This document shows positions 23,412-34,075 of a stretch of 64,000 bases of DNA, piece after piece. Each line of letters opens with the position of its first letter. Position 1 is the first letter of the stretch. Made by a program: the position numbers and the translations under genes. The DNA lies in assembly GCA_026686845.1 (NCBI GenBank), contig JAIVEN010000016.1, positions 8,387,501 to 8,451,500 of the forward strand. Direction: 5' to 3'. The notes beneath the pieces are model-generated. The model did no database searches, was not told the DNA's origin, and saw only the letters and a list, made by a program, of their open reading frames with translations. This DNA comes from Adenanthera pavonina. Taxonomy: Eukaryota > Streptophyta > Magnoliopsida > Fabales > Fabaceae.

Positions 23412-26400
23412 CTATTGTCCATCCTTTAAGCCAACAGCATCACCATCACCATCACTCTCTAACATTGCCGCATCAACCAGAGCCTGCAAGGAAAAATAAA
23501 ACACAAATAGAATGCCACCACTCACCAGCACAAGTTCACTACCAGATCCACTTGGGGCATTATGCAGGAAGGAAGGAGGAGTTAAATGGCAAGATTGCAA
23601 CTGGATTTCTTTAAGTTCTTTATAATTCTAGTCTTCATGGTAAACATACTACACAGAACAGGACATAATTTGCACAGTTTCATACATGAATCAAGATTGA
23701 AGGTGGTTAAGGCACTAACCTGAAGTTCTTTTTCAGAGGTTTTTAGTCTTTCTGCAAAATCCTTCACTTGCAGAAAACATCTGTGCAACTGAAGAGTTTC
23801 CCAATCCCAATGTCAGCATTCATAAATTTGACGTCAGAATGATAATTCAAAGTAGCTATTGTGTAACTAATTTTCTGGCGATTACCTTGTCTGATTGCAT
23901 CTGACGATATGAAGAGTGTTTCTTTGCATTAATTAATGCGTCCTCCAGTTTCTGCAGTAGTTAACATCTTTTGGGTCAGAAACGGATTTTGTGTTCAAGT
24001 ATGGGCAAGCAAATAAAAACAATGCTTAAAAAGGGGTAACACACCCTAGAATGCTTTTGCAAATCCATAACAAGAAGTCGTTTCTCTTGCAGCTTCTCTT
24101 CCATCTGAGAGACCTGAAAAACCAATAAATTTCAATTCCCTAAACTATCAACCCAGCAGAAGTAATAACAAATGGAAGGTTAAAGCACGACAGCTAGAAA
24201 GTTTTTATAATCACTTAAGAAATGATACCCTAAATCAGCATTTAGAAAGAATTAGAATTCTGAAATAGCTCCAAAAATATATTTGTTGCAACCCTAAACA
24301 CACAAACACATCACAAAGAAGCCTAAAAGCATAGGCTTGATCATTTAGTAAATACTGACATGATATGTTGATTTAAATTATCACAAACCTCCTTTTTCAG
24401 TTGACCAAGCCTTTGAGTTGACCTCTCTAACTGATCTTCAATCTGGAATACACAAAAACATGTGAAAATATAACAGAAATGATCCACGATCAGCTTAAAC
24501 TTATCTATGAACTAAGACACCTGAACAAGGAATTCCCAAATGCTTAAATTACCTCATCATTGTGATTACCATTTGAGTCTGATGAAAAATCCATGTTAAG
24601 CTGTTTCATAACATTCAACCTGAGAAGCAAACAGCAATTTATCCAGTGAAAAGAAGACATAAACACTGTATGAAAACTGAGCTAAGGAAGACTAACTGCA
24701 GATTAACTGATGACAAAAAAAGGCGTTAAAGTATGTAAAAAAATAGGATCCCCATTACAGCCCTCTATTGATCACAAACTAAGGACCATAGTTTTCATGA
24801 TAGTTCATTTATTCTGCAAGATACCACCATGGTAGTAGTAATACCGATGACTATAGGATCAAAGGTGCGTATACTGATCCAACACATTTACTCATGTTTC
24901 CAAAGAGAAATTGCGTCATTAGCCCATTGGTTAATTTAAAAAGAAAAAAGCAAAAAAAAAAAAATCAACAAACATGCTTTAATGAATAATCCAACAAAAG
25001 TACATTTGTCACATTAGAACATAGCTCTGCGCAAAATCTCAGACAATATCTAGATTTACAAGGTTCCTACCATAAGCTCACCCTATTCTCTTCCAGAACC
25101 CTCACCACTATCATGCCAAACTTGAAGGAACAGTAACTAGAGACAGCAGCAAAGATAAGTTCTTAATCTTTTCTAGGAATCAGAAATACTAAAAGATAAA
25201 TCAAGCCAAAAGATTCGAGTGCCCTGACAATTAGTGTTCATGAAAGAAGTGAAAATCAGCACTTGTTCTTGTTTAGGAATAGGGAACACTTAAAGATAAA
25301 TCAAGCCAACAGATTTAAGTACACTGACAATGAGTGTTGATTAAAGATGTGAAGATGAGTTCCTATTCTTGTTTAGGAATAGGGAACACTTAAAGATAAA
25401 CCAAGCCAAAAGATTCAAGTACACTGACAACGAGTGTTGATTAAAGATGTGAAGATGAGTTCCTATTCTTGTTTAGGAATAGGAAACACTTAAAGATGTA
25501 TCAAGCCAAAAGATTCAAGTACACTGACAATGAATGCTCAGAAAAGAAATTATATCAAAGAAACATTTAACTAATAAGGCTTTCTTTATAAGAATCATAG
25601 TCCCTTCTAATGATGTTAAATTTGAATGATAGGAACAAGCTGCAAATTCACTGCGGTGTTGTGAGGGGGGGGGGGGGGGAGCAGGGGTGAACTTACCCAT
25701 TGTTTCTCCTTGAGTGTTCATTTCTTTCCCCATCAAAACTTCTGTCAGGATCATCGTCCATCTTCCTGTCTGTATCCAGATAGTCTTTTTCCATAGCTTG
25801 ACAATGAGCTCTACTGTGTTCTTGTTCATCATCTGCCTGATGTCTCTCTTGACTTTGATCTTTATCATGCAAAGGTTCTCTTTCTTCATCATAATAATGT
25901 GTATGCTCGTATCTTTTGTCCCCATCATGCTCAAACTCTCGGGACCTATCATGCTCTCGAGACCTATCACGCTCTCGAGACCAATCACTAATTCGATTCC
26001 TGTGTCCATCCCTATCACGATCATAATCTCGGTCTCGATCTCTACCACGATCCCAGTCTTCATTCCTATCAGTAATATGATGAACATGTTCTCTGCCAAA
26101 ATTTGATCTTCCTCCTCGAGTCCTCACCCCATTTACTTTAACCACACGCCCATCAATGGTCTGATTCAGAGCAGCAGTTGGTCAAAAGAGTAAAAATTTT
26201 AACACAAAGGAGGACAACAAAGATGCTCAGAAACCATAGAGGTGCTGGCTTATGATTTATTCATTAAATAAATAAACAAAGAGACAGAGTAGATAAATTA
26301 GCAATTTCATACTCTGCCATTCATGTCATTGATTGCATCAATTGCTGATCGAGGATTTGTGAAAGTTACAAAACAATAGCACTTGCCCCTAGTCCGGATA

Positions 26401-27069
26401 TCATTAATAATCTGCAAATAGAACCAAAAAATCAATTTAATAATCCCAGTTCACAAAAATTCATCGCGCATAAGCAGCAAAAAACGCTACTAAGCAGCTA
26501 GATTATTATCTTTTCCACGTACAGCACAACAAACCAAGCAACTAATAAAACCTAAATAAATAAATTCGATACCACAAGTTGCATGCCTGCAGCATCCGAA
26601 TCGAATCAGAGTTAGCAATACAATCCAGTTCGAAAAAAAAAAAAAACCAGAAATTGACGGGCTCAACCAACAGAGACTACTTTCTACTGAAACTAAAATG
26701 AAAATCGAGCCATATTTAAACTCAAACAAAAAAAAATTTGTTTTGCACAAGCACAATCACCATATTGATAATAATACTGGGATCCCAATAATTTAAACTA
26801 TCCTGTGTAATTAATCTCCGGAGTTTAGCAATGCCAGACTACAACAAAGACTGGTAGAGTACTATTAAGAGAAAAACCTAATTATTTTAAACCCAAAATA
26901 CAAGAATGATACATGTTGGGGCGATGAAGGTGCGGAAGAAGATAGAGAAGAGTAAGACCTTGACATCAATAATGGCGCCATACAGATCAAAGACGGTACG
27001 GATGGTATCTTCGGTGGCATCGTAGGGAAGACCTCCAACGTATATGGAGCTCTCGTCGTCAATCGTCAT
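23412..27069 (-). CDS. RRM and coiled-coil RNA-binding protein (9 exons)
   Basis: The exons, in transcription order, are 27069-26959, 26411-26313, 26160-25697, 24619-24553, 24442-24389, 24113-24045, 23951-23886, 23788-23720 and 23483-23412. Every intron is GT-AG and the frame joins to 356 residues. An N-terminal RRM spans about residues 8-82 with RNP2 IYVGGL (9-14) and RNP1 GKCYCFVTF (46-54). A strongly charged Arg/Asp/Glu-rich region follows at about 100-215 (for example DRGRDRDRDYDRDRDGHRNR). The small exons 5-8 encode a Glu/Lys/Leu-rich coiled coil at about 248-333. The tail is acidic. The architecture suggests a nuclear RNA-processing protein that pairs through its coiled coil; I know similar plant proteins but no established gene name. 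Intron 3 carries a 100-bp tandem repeat. A broken copy of exon 1 and its upstream DNA lies at 55651-62356. Confidence 0.92.
25141..25545. repeat. four-copy 100-bp tandem repeat in intron 3 of the RRM gene
   Basis: The motif aggaatagggaacacttaaa and its variants recurs exactly every 100 bases (anchors at 25181, 25281, 25381 and 25481), with the whole unit (aagccaaaagattcaagtac, tgaagatgagttc) repeating. Copies 2-4 are much more alike than copy 1. The repeat lies wholly inside the 25696-24620 intron. Confidence 0.93.
25663..25680. repeat. poly-G tract
   Basis: An interrupted run of about 16 G lies at the 5' end of intron 3, just after the exon 3 donor. It reads as C on the transcribed strand of the minus-strand gene. 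Confidence 0.8.
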
Positions 27070-27697
27070 CGTGCCCAGTCTTAGCCCTTCTCGTTCACTT
27101 CGTCTTCACCTTCCTACTCCTCAATCACCTCTTAGTCCTCTTTACTTGTCCCCCAAAATCTCGCACAATCATTTTTTTCTTAACCTATTTACAATTTTTT
27201 TAAAACCAAATTAAAACATATCCTCTCTATTATTATCTTTTTGGCCGACATACCCTATGTCCCTATCTATTGTAAACAAAGGTAATTTTACGGAAAATCA
27301 CAGATCTTGTTTTCCTAATTTATACTAATATGATTCAGTAAGTTATCATAGAAACATATTCAATTGGAAATGTTTCCCTGCTTTTTTTTTTTACTCACAA
27401 ATCTTTTCTTGATAAATTTTTATTCGCAAAATTAAATTCAAGATAAACATCAACTTTTTTTATTGAACCTAATTTTTATATTCAGGTAAAATACAACTAT
27501 AATGAGTTATAACATTAATTAATATATAGTGATAAGTCTTACTATGCCTTTCAATTTGTTATTTGTCTATCTATTTATTTTATTAACTTAATAGACACCT
27601 TTATGACAGATTGTGAACTTTTAAATAATTACCTAGAACTTATTTTTTATTTCCAAATTAAAATATGTTGTTACCGAAAAAGAACATGAAAATAAAA
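27070..27697. promoter_or_regulatory. upstream region of the RRM gene
   Basis: The 5' flank of the minus-strand RRM gene. Bases 27070-27170 are pyrimidine-rich on the plus strand (purine-rich in the transcript) and probably include the 5' UTR. The entire stretch is duplicated at 61408-62051, which shows it was ordinary flanking sequence before the adjoining transposon inserted. No TATA box was assigned. Confidence 0.5.
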
Positions 27698-29143
27698 GGA
27701 AAAATAACAGTCAAATACTTATAGTGATAAAAAGGTTTAAAAAATATACCTTAAACTTACGAACTTACTATTAGGTATTAAGGTATCTATTTAGAATTAT
27801 TTTTGACCCACGAAATAACTATTTTGCTCCCCCTTTCATTTGTCTTAGAATTACTAATTAATTGAATAAATTCATTTGCAACCGATGTCCAATTATTTGT
27901 AATGGACGTGAGTAAATTTACAACTGAAATGATGGTCGACCATAAAAAATGAACCCTTTTGATAGTCGACCATATTAGCAGCTTAGTGGGAGCTTCTGCT
28001 GTTAGTGTGTCTTATCTAGTCGACCATTAGAGGGACACTTATTTGATTATTGACTATTGCATATTTACAATTGACAATCGACAATTTATAACTAATAATC
28101 GATAATTTATAACTAACAATTGATAATTTATAATTACTAAATCTACATACATTTTCTAAGTCATGTTAACTAAATAAATTTAGATATATTTACAATTGAT
28201 ATACATGAATTTGCAACTAATTCATCTGTACTTTCTAAATTAAGTTAACAAAGTAAATTCAGATACATTTGCAATCGATTCACTTAAATTTGCAACTGAT
28301 CTACGTATATTTGCAATTGATCTACGCATATTTTCAAGTTAAGCTAAAAAATACATTTGCAATTAATTCACATAAATTTACAATTGATCTATATGTATTT
28401 ATCACTGATCTACATACATTTCTATTTTGTGGAAGTTTCAGACCATCAAATCCACAATATTTAGCAAACCAAAATAAAAAAGAAGAAGAAGCAATAGCCA
28501 TAAAAGAGAAAAGAAAATCAGAGAAGAAGTTGGGAAGCAACAGCCACAAAAAATAGAAAAGAAAATCACAAATAAAGATCTGGGTTTTGAAGGTAGGATG
28601 ATCTTTGGTCTAAGTTGCCAACAGGAAGGTTGGTGAGTTGAGCATGACATGGCACGAATTTGGGTCAAGTGAAAGAGGGAGGGAGCACAACAATGGTAGT
28701 GGAGGAGGTGTGTCAATTGAGCACAATGCAGCATCACACGAGAGGGAGAAACACCGATCTACTTCGTTCTTCATTGTTGGTTTTGATTGTCAGACCTACG
28801 AGTTGCATCGATTCTTCACTGTTCATTCAGTAAGAGGAGGAAGAGGAAGAAGAAGGGAAGAAAGAGGAGGAGAGGAAGGACGAAGAGGAAAGAGTATGGA
28901 AGATAGAGGAGGAAGGATGATGGATGAAGGATAAGTGGGATAGAAGGAGAGGAAGAAGGAGAGGAAAGGAGAAAATGAAAGGGAGGAGGGAGGAAAGGGC
29001 AAAAAGAATGAGGGGTAAAATTGTTTTTTCTCACAACCAAAATATTTACAAAATGATACCTTAGTATGTTTTAGTAATTAGACAAATTTAAGGTATGTTT
29101 TTGGAATTTTTTATCTCCAAAAGTATTCAACCGTCATTTTCCC
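27698..29143. mobile_element. non-autonomous Mutator-like element (MULE)
   Basis: It is 1,446 bp with long imperfect terminal inverted repeats of about 90 bp: left begins GGAAAAATAACAGTCAAATA, right (reverse complement) GGGAAAATGACGGTTGAATA, both continuing to AAGGTATC. It is flanked by a perfect 9-bp duplication, AAAATAAAA, at 27689-27697 and 29144-29152, as expected of Mutator transposases. The duplicated region at about 62035-62060 has only one AAAATAAAA at the matching place and no insert, so this is an insertion with a preserved empty site. The interior has degenerate subterminal repeats (variants of tttgcaactgatctac, about 28060-28420) and an A/G-rich segment, with no transposase. Confidence 0.92.
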
Positions 29144-29152
29144 AAAATAAAA

Positions 29153-29460
29153 AAGGGAAAATTTTCAAAGTCACACCATAAGAATGAAAGTGTGCAACCC
29201 TTTACCATGATCAGTTAAGTGTGAATACACAATTGTAGTGGCCCAAAAGAATACACAATTGTAGATCCTTGGCACATTGCATTTTATGACCTTGACACAA
29301 AAAGAGAAAATGAAAACATCTACAATTGTTACTTTATGATCTAATGACGTGACATGTATTTTCAATAACCTTAGTGTTATTGGATTCACACCAAATCCAT
29401 AAACAAAATCATTTGTCATTTATTAAGGAAAAATGAACAGGACCCAAAAATTTGTTGGGG
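29153..29460. repeat. source side of a segmental duplication
   Basis: This stretch resumes the homology with the second copy (about 62052-62356) after the MULE. Shared landmarks are aaaattttcaaag, acacaattgtagatcc against gacaattgtagatcc, and accaaatccataaacaaaat. Homology ends near 29460. Confidence 0.8.
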
Positions 29461-29689
29461 AAAGTCATAGAAAAACTCAAAACATGAAAATAATTATTAA
29501 AAAGCCTCAAAACCCTAAAAATTACATCCAAGTCCCATCGGTGTAAAATTAGTGTAAACTTCTAAAAAATAGTATAAAAAAATTCATTGTTAAGTATAAA
29601 ATCATGAAGTATGAGTATAAAATATTAGAATATAATTTTATATTCAATAATGAAGTTTTTTATACTCGTTTTCCTAGATCTTATATATT

Positions 29690-31500
29690 ATCAACCATCT
29701 TAAGGCGGTTGGGAAAGAGTACTCTCAAAGAGAAAAAGTGAGAAAGATTTTGCAAACTTTACCCTTGGAGAAGAGTTGAACAATAATGCTCGAGACCTAG
29801 TTGGCCCAGTCTGACTCGGCCCCATCGAGCTAACTGGGTGGGGTTGGGGTTAGGACCAAGTGTTACTGACCCTACCCGGCCTAACATATATATATATTTC
29901 TTTTTATTTTTCATTTCTTTTCAATTATTTTATATATATTGATTGATTTTATAGGATTTTTATTTTTTTTATATATCTAATGGAATACATTTACTGTATA
30001 AATATTATAAAAACTTCTTAAGATTTTAATGTTTCAATTTTTTTAAAATTTTGAATTGATTTTTTAACTTAATATTATGTAAAAATAATGTATAATGGTT
30101 AAGTATTCATAACTTTTAAAAAATGTTATTTTTTAACTATTTTTTAAGAAAATTTATTTTTAAATATAAATAAGCATTTTTTGTTATTAAATAAAGTTAT
30201 TTTTTATTTAAAAAAAAACTTAGTATCGAGTCGGCTTGGTACTTGGCTTGATACTAGCTTAATGCTAGCTTGAGTATTCATTTGGCCGGACAATGGGCAA
30301 GGGTCAACCCTAACCCAACCCTGCCCATGAACACCCTTGCCTTGGAGTGGTAGCCAAAGATGAAAGCTATTGACGTAGCAAGGGAAGAATCTGTAAACTC
30401 AATTGCTACATTCTTTGGGATCTTGGCTGAGTAGGAAAGCTTCAATAGCAAAATGTAGAGCAAAATGAAAGGAAACTATTCCTGTTTAAAGCTACCTCAT
30501 CTCATAAAAAATCTAAAGATGATGAAGATGATAGTAGTAAAGATAATGATGAAAGTGAGGTTAGTAGCAATGACATTGAGGAAGATGAGCTAAAGGAGTT
30601 AACAATCACATTTGGAAGATTCCTTAAAGTCAAGAAGAAGGAGCTCAATCAAAAAAAAAATTACACACCTAGTGAGCAAACTGAAGAATCAAAAAAGGAT
30701 ACAGCGTGATAGTTTATATGAGGAATAGGAACATGCTCATTTGTGCTTAATGGCAAACATCAATAATAAGGTATCATTTTCTGACTCTAAATTTGAATTT
30801 TCTCTTAATGAGATACAAGATATTTATAATGAATTGCATGATAAACTGATTATATTAGTAAAAGTACTTGCACAAAGTAAGAAAAAAACTATTTCTTTAG
30901 AAAAAAATTAGAAAAAGGAAAAGGAAAAAAAGAATCACTTAAAAAGAAAATAAGAGTTAGAAAGTATATGTGAAACTCACACACACACATCCTATTAAGA
31001 TTCATGTGATAATTTAATAAAAGAGAAAGATAATTTAACTAAAGTTCTAACCAATTTTACCTAAAGTAAAGATAATTTGAATATTCTATTGACAAATAGA
31101 AATATGTGTTTAGCAAGTCGAGTGTTAGCTATACAAATGAGTCTAAGAGAATAGTAAACTTCATTTAAATTTTTTTGTGCCTACTACTATCTCTAGTTCA
31201 CTATTACACATATACTGTGGTAAAAATAGGCATATAGTTTATTTTTGTAATATGAGGAGAAATTGTTTGAGCAAAAATATGAAATAGGTTACAAAGAATG
31301 ACACTAACCCTCATAGACCTAAATTTAAATGGGTACTAAAATGTTCTTCTAATGTTTCAAATGGGTACATCTCTTTGAAGAAGAAAGGACATGCTAGTAC
31401 AAGAAAGAGGATACAACAAAAGAAAGTTTCTCAAGTAATTCAAGCTAAAGTTACAATTCATAAGGTGAAACAATGGAGAACAAAGTCCAATCCTTGAAGA
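29690..31500 (+). pseudogene. decayed Ty1/copia gag relic
   Basis: Broken frames read like the gag of SIRE/Maximus-type copia elements. They are REKVRKILQTLPLEW before the hAT insertion, PKMKAIDVAREE directly after it, CLMANINNKVSFSDSKF near 30750, and a worn zinc knuckle (IYCGKNRHIVYFC) near 31200 that has lost its first Cys. A stretch reading NPHRPKFKWVLK follows near 31310. Many stops and frameshifts are present. I saw no protease, integrase or RT before the 3' LTR, so most of pol appears deleted. Lineage assignment rests on remembered motif similarity. Confidence 0.65.
29771..30339. mobile_element. hAT-type non-autonomous insertion in the copia gag relic
   Basis: It is 569 bp, flanked by a perfect 8-bp duplication CCTTGGAG at 29763-29770 and 30340-30347, the hAT signature. 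The ends are weak inverted repeats (left AAGAGTTGAACA; right, as reverse complement, CAAGGGTGTTCAT). Behind them lie longer inverted G/C-rich blocks: gggtggggttggggttagg against the complement of ctaacccaaccctgccc. Removing it rejoins a gag-like reading frame, which independently supports the boundaries. Confidence 0.82.
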
Positions 31501-32498
31501 AGTATGTCTTCATCTCAAGGAAGAAGCACAAACAAAAATCAAATCACCTACCTTGAGAAGACAAAGAATAGGAGATTGAATAATGGAATCTCACGTGTAA
31601 AGAGGAAATATGAACCACTTTGCACCATATTCAAGTCTGAAAGCAAAATGACATAACTTTTGGTAACATTTGTTCCTTACATTGCATTCTGAAATATGTT
31701 GGGTAAGATCTTATTTTGGCTCTTTTTGAAGTGTTCTCTTTGCTTATCTAACATGAGCATGAGCATGAGCATGAGAGTATTTGAATTAATCATTAGTGGA
31801 CCCAAGTAAGATCAGGTACTAAAGAACAACAGATAAATTTATCTTATAGATATTCCTTGAGTTAAAAGTGGTCATGTTGCAGAAACTTTGGAATATCTGA
31901 TGAAAAGAAAGACAATCCCCTGTGAACTTCAAGCCATATCAATAAGAAGAGGAAAGCACAAGGACTAAAGAGATTGTTGACAACAATCTTCTAAGGAGTT
32001 TCATCATTGGCCAATATAAATAAACATTTTTAAAACTTTTTTGAATTTATCTTTTGCTTATTGTGCATATCTTGAAGGAGGTATTGCTTTGATTGATTAG
32101 TTTTGATAATTTTTACTGATTTAAGCATCGAAGAATCTCTATAATCTATCTTGTAAGTACTCCTTGAGTTCAAATGGTTGAATCTTAAGAGACTTGGAGT
32201 ATTTAATGCAGAACTGGTGTTAGTCATGTAAGAGCCACGCCTAGAATGAATATTGATCAAGCTCTGTTAGCTTCAAATTAGTTCTATTTGTATTCATGCT
32301 TTATCTATATGCTTTATGTGTTTTTTGTTCTACCTCCTTGTATTTACATCACATTAAGAGAGAAGGATAACACATTACATATGGGGAGAAATGTTATTCT
32401 TCAAACTTTGTGCTGATGTTAAATAGGGGGAGAAAAAGTTATGAAAAATATGATGCATTTATCCTTAACCATATTTTTCATAATTAATTTGCTATCAT
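31501..32498. other. copia relic interior without recognisable coding
   Basis: The stretch lies between the gag relic and the 3' polypurine tract. It contains a short (GAGCAT)n run at 31754-31772 and the typical plus-strand tail preceding a copia PPT. No RT, RNase H or integrase motif was found; an internal deletion is likely. Confidence 0.45.
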
Positions 32499-34060
32499 AA
32501 AAAAGGGAGAGATTGTTAGGTTTGATGATGTCAAATAGTTGAGCAAAAAATTTGTATAATATGTGTATTTAATGTTCATTATATCTTGTATATCATGCCT
32601 ATCATATGATATGAATTGGACTAACTACTTTGCTTGAAGAGGGTTATATTCAATGTAGGTTGTCCAAAGAAAAGGAAGAATGAGTACTGAAGTGGAGAAA
32701 TGGATTATCAACATCATGCTCAACTTAAATATAAAGACAAAGAAAGGTTGCTCCAAGTGTTGAATAATGTAAAGATGAAGATATCAAGAAGGGAGTAGAT
32801 GTCAAAATGAATCCTGCAGAAGATTAAGATCAAATGTTGTATTTATTTCTTTCTCTTAGTATGTGTAGTTGTTGAACTTTGAACTTACTTAATCTTCTTA
32901 CCACTATTCTTGTGAGTTTTAGACTGAGTTCTAGTGGCTTGCTCAAGGTTTTCAACATTGTTTTTCTGTCAGAGTTGAGCTTTGTGAACTAAGCATTATG
33001 ATTTATCGACTAACCTCTTTGTTCATTGAAGTTCTTGCTTCTGGTAATAAGCTTTGTGGACAAAGGGTGATAAGTTAGAAGGAAAAGTTACATTGCAGAA
33101 AATGTTATCTCTCTGTCAAGACATGATTGTTGACTAACATATGAGGTTTGTCTACTATCTTGGCTAACTCAAGAGTAACAAGTTTTCTGGGTTGATAACT
33201 TTGTCAACTAAGTCTAGATGCTTATTGACTAAATATGTTTTTTGAAAAACCAAGTATAGTGGATTTGAAGCTTTGTAGACTAAGGTGATAGCTTTATCTT
33301 CTATCCTAGAAGTTTTCATGAAATCATTGCAGAGCAAATTCTGAAATCAATATCATAGTTCGAATGTCGACTAACCTGTTAGCTTTGTCAACAAACTTGA
33401 TTCAACATTGTGAGATGTGTCTAACAGTTAGTTGGGATAATGCACTAACCTACTTGGTTTGTGGACAAACCTCTAACATGCATTTAATACTACAGGTTAA
33501 CGTTATATCTCACTTAGTAATAGATAGTTCTTATCTCTAATGGCTTAATTAAACTGAAATCTATATATAGAATTAGATTTAAGTTGGTGGATAACAATAA
33601 TAAGTATTTTAAAGTGAAAATGTTGTTACATTAATTCAAAGCTTTTCCTACCATATTTAGATGACTCTTTGAGTTATAATATTTCTTTGTACTCTTTATA
33701 AGTGAGAATTTATCATTTGTAATCATATTTTCTCTGTAAGAGAGATTCTCCAGGTAAGGTATCCTAGAAGGATTACTCAAGGTTTGGTTACTTTGGAGAT
33801 TTTGTAATGACACAAAGGAAGGTATCGGAGTGTGACAAACTTGGTGAAGGAGCTTGAAATATACTAAAACTTTACAAGTGTTCGGATTGAACTTGTGGAA
33901 AATAGTGAAAAATCTCAAGTAGGTTATTTGGAGATTGGATGTATACCAAGTAGTTGGGTTGAATCAAGGTAAATTTCTTGTGTATTGCTCTTACTTTATT
34001 TATTTATCCTCTCTTTTGTTTATCTCCGTTTCAGTGGTTCTTGTTGTATCCTTAGGTTAT
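32499..34060 (+). repeat. polypurine tract and 3' LTR of the copia relic
   Basis: A polypurine tract (aaaaaagggagagat, 32499-32513) directly precedes an LTR starting TGTTAGGTTTGATGATGTC at 32514. A TATA-like ctatatatagaat near 33560 is placed as expected for an LTR promoter. The 3' end is not sharply defined and is put at about 34060, where another repeat begins. A related LTR fragment occurs at 44219 onward. Confidence 0.65.
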
Positions 34061-34075
34061 TCTTCATCAAGGAAA

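Noticed and set aside
25515..26106. A long minus-strand frame rich in Ile/Met and a plus-strand frame over the same bases
   Set aside because: Both are shadows of RRM gene exon 3 (Arg/Asp-rich repeats read in other frames).
28638..28934. Frame of 98 codons inside the Mutator-like element as a captured gene (Pack-MULE)
   Set aside because: Mostly Gly/Arg/Glu low complexity from a purine-rich tract; no recognisable host gene fragment.
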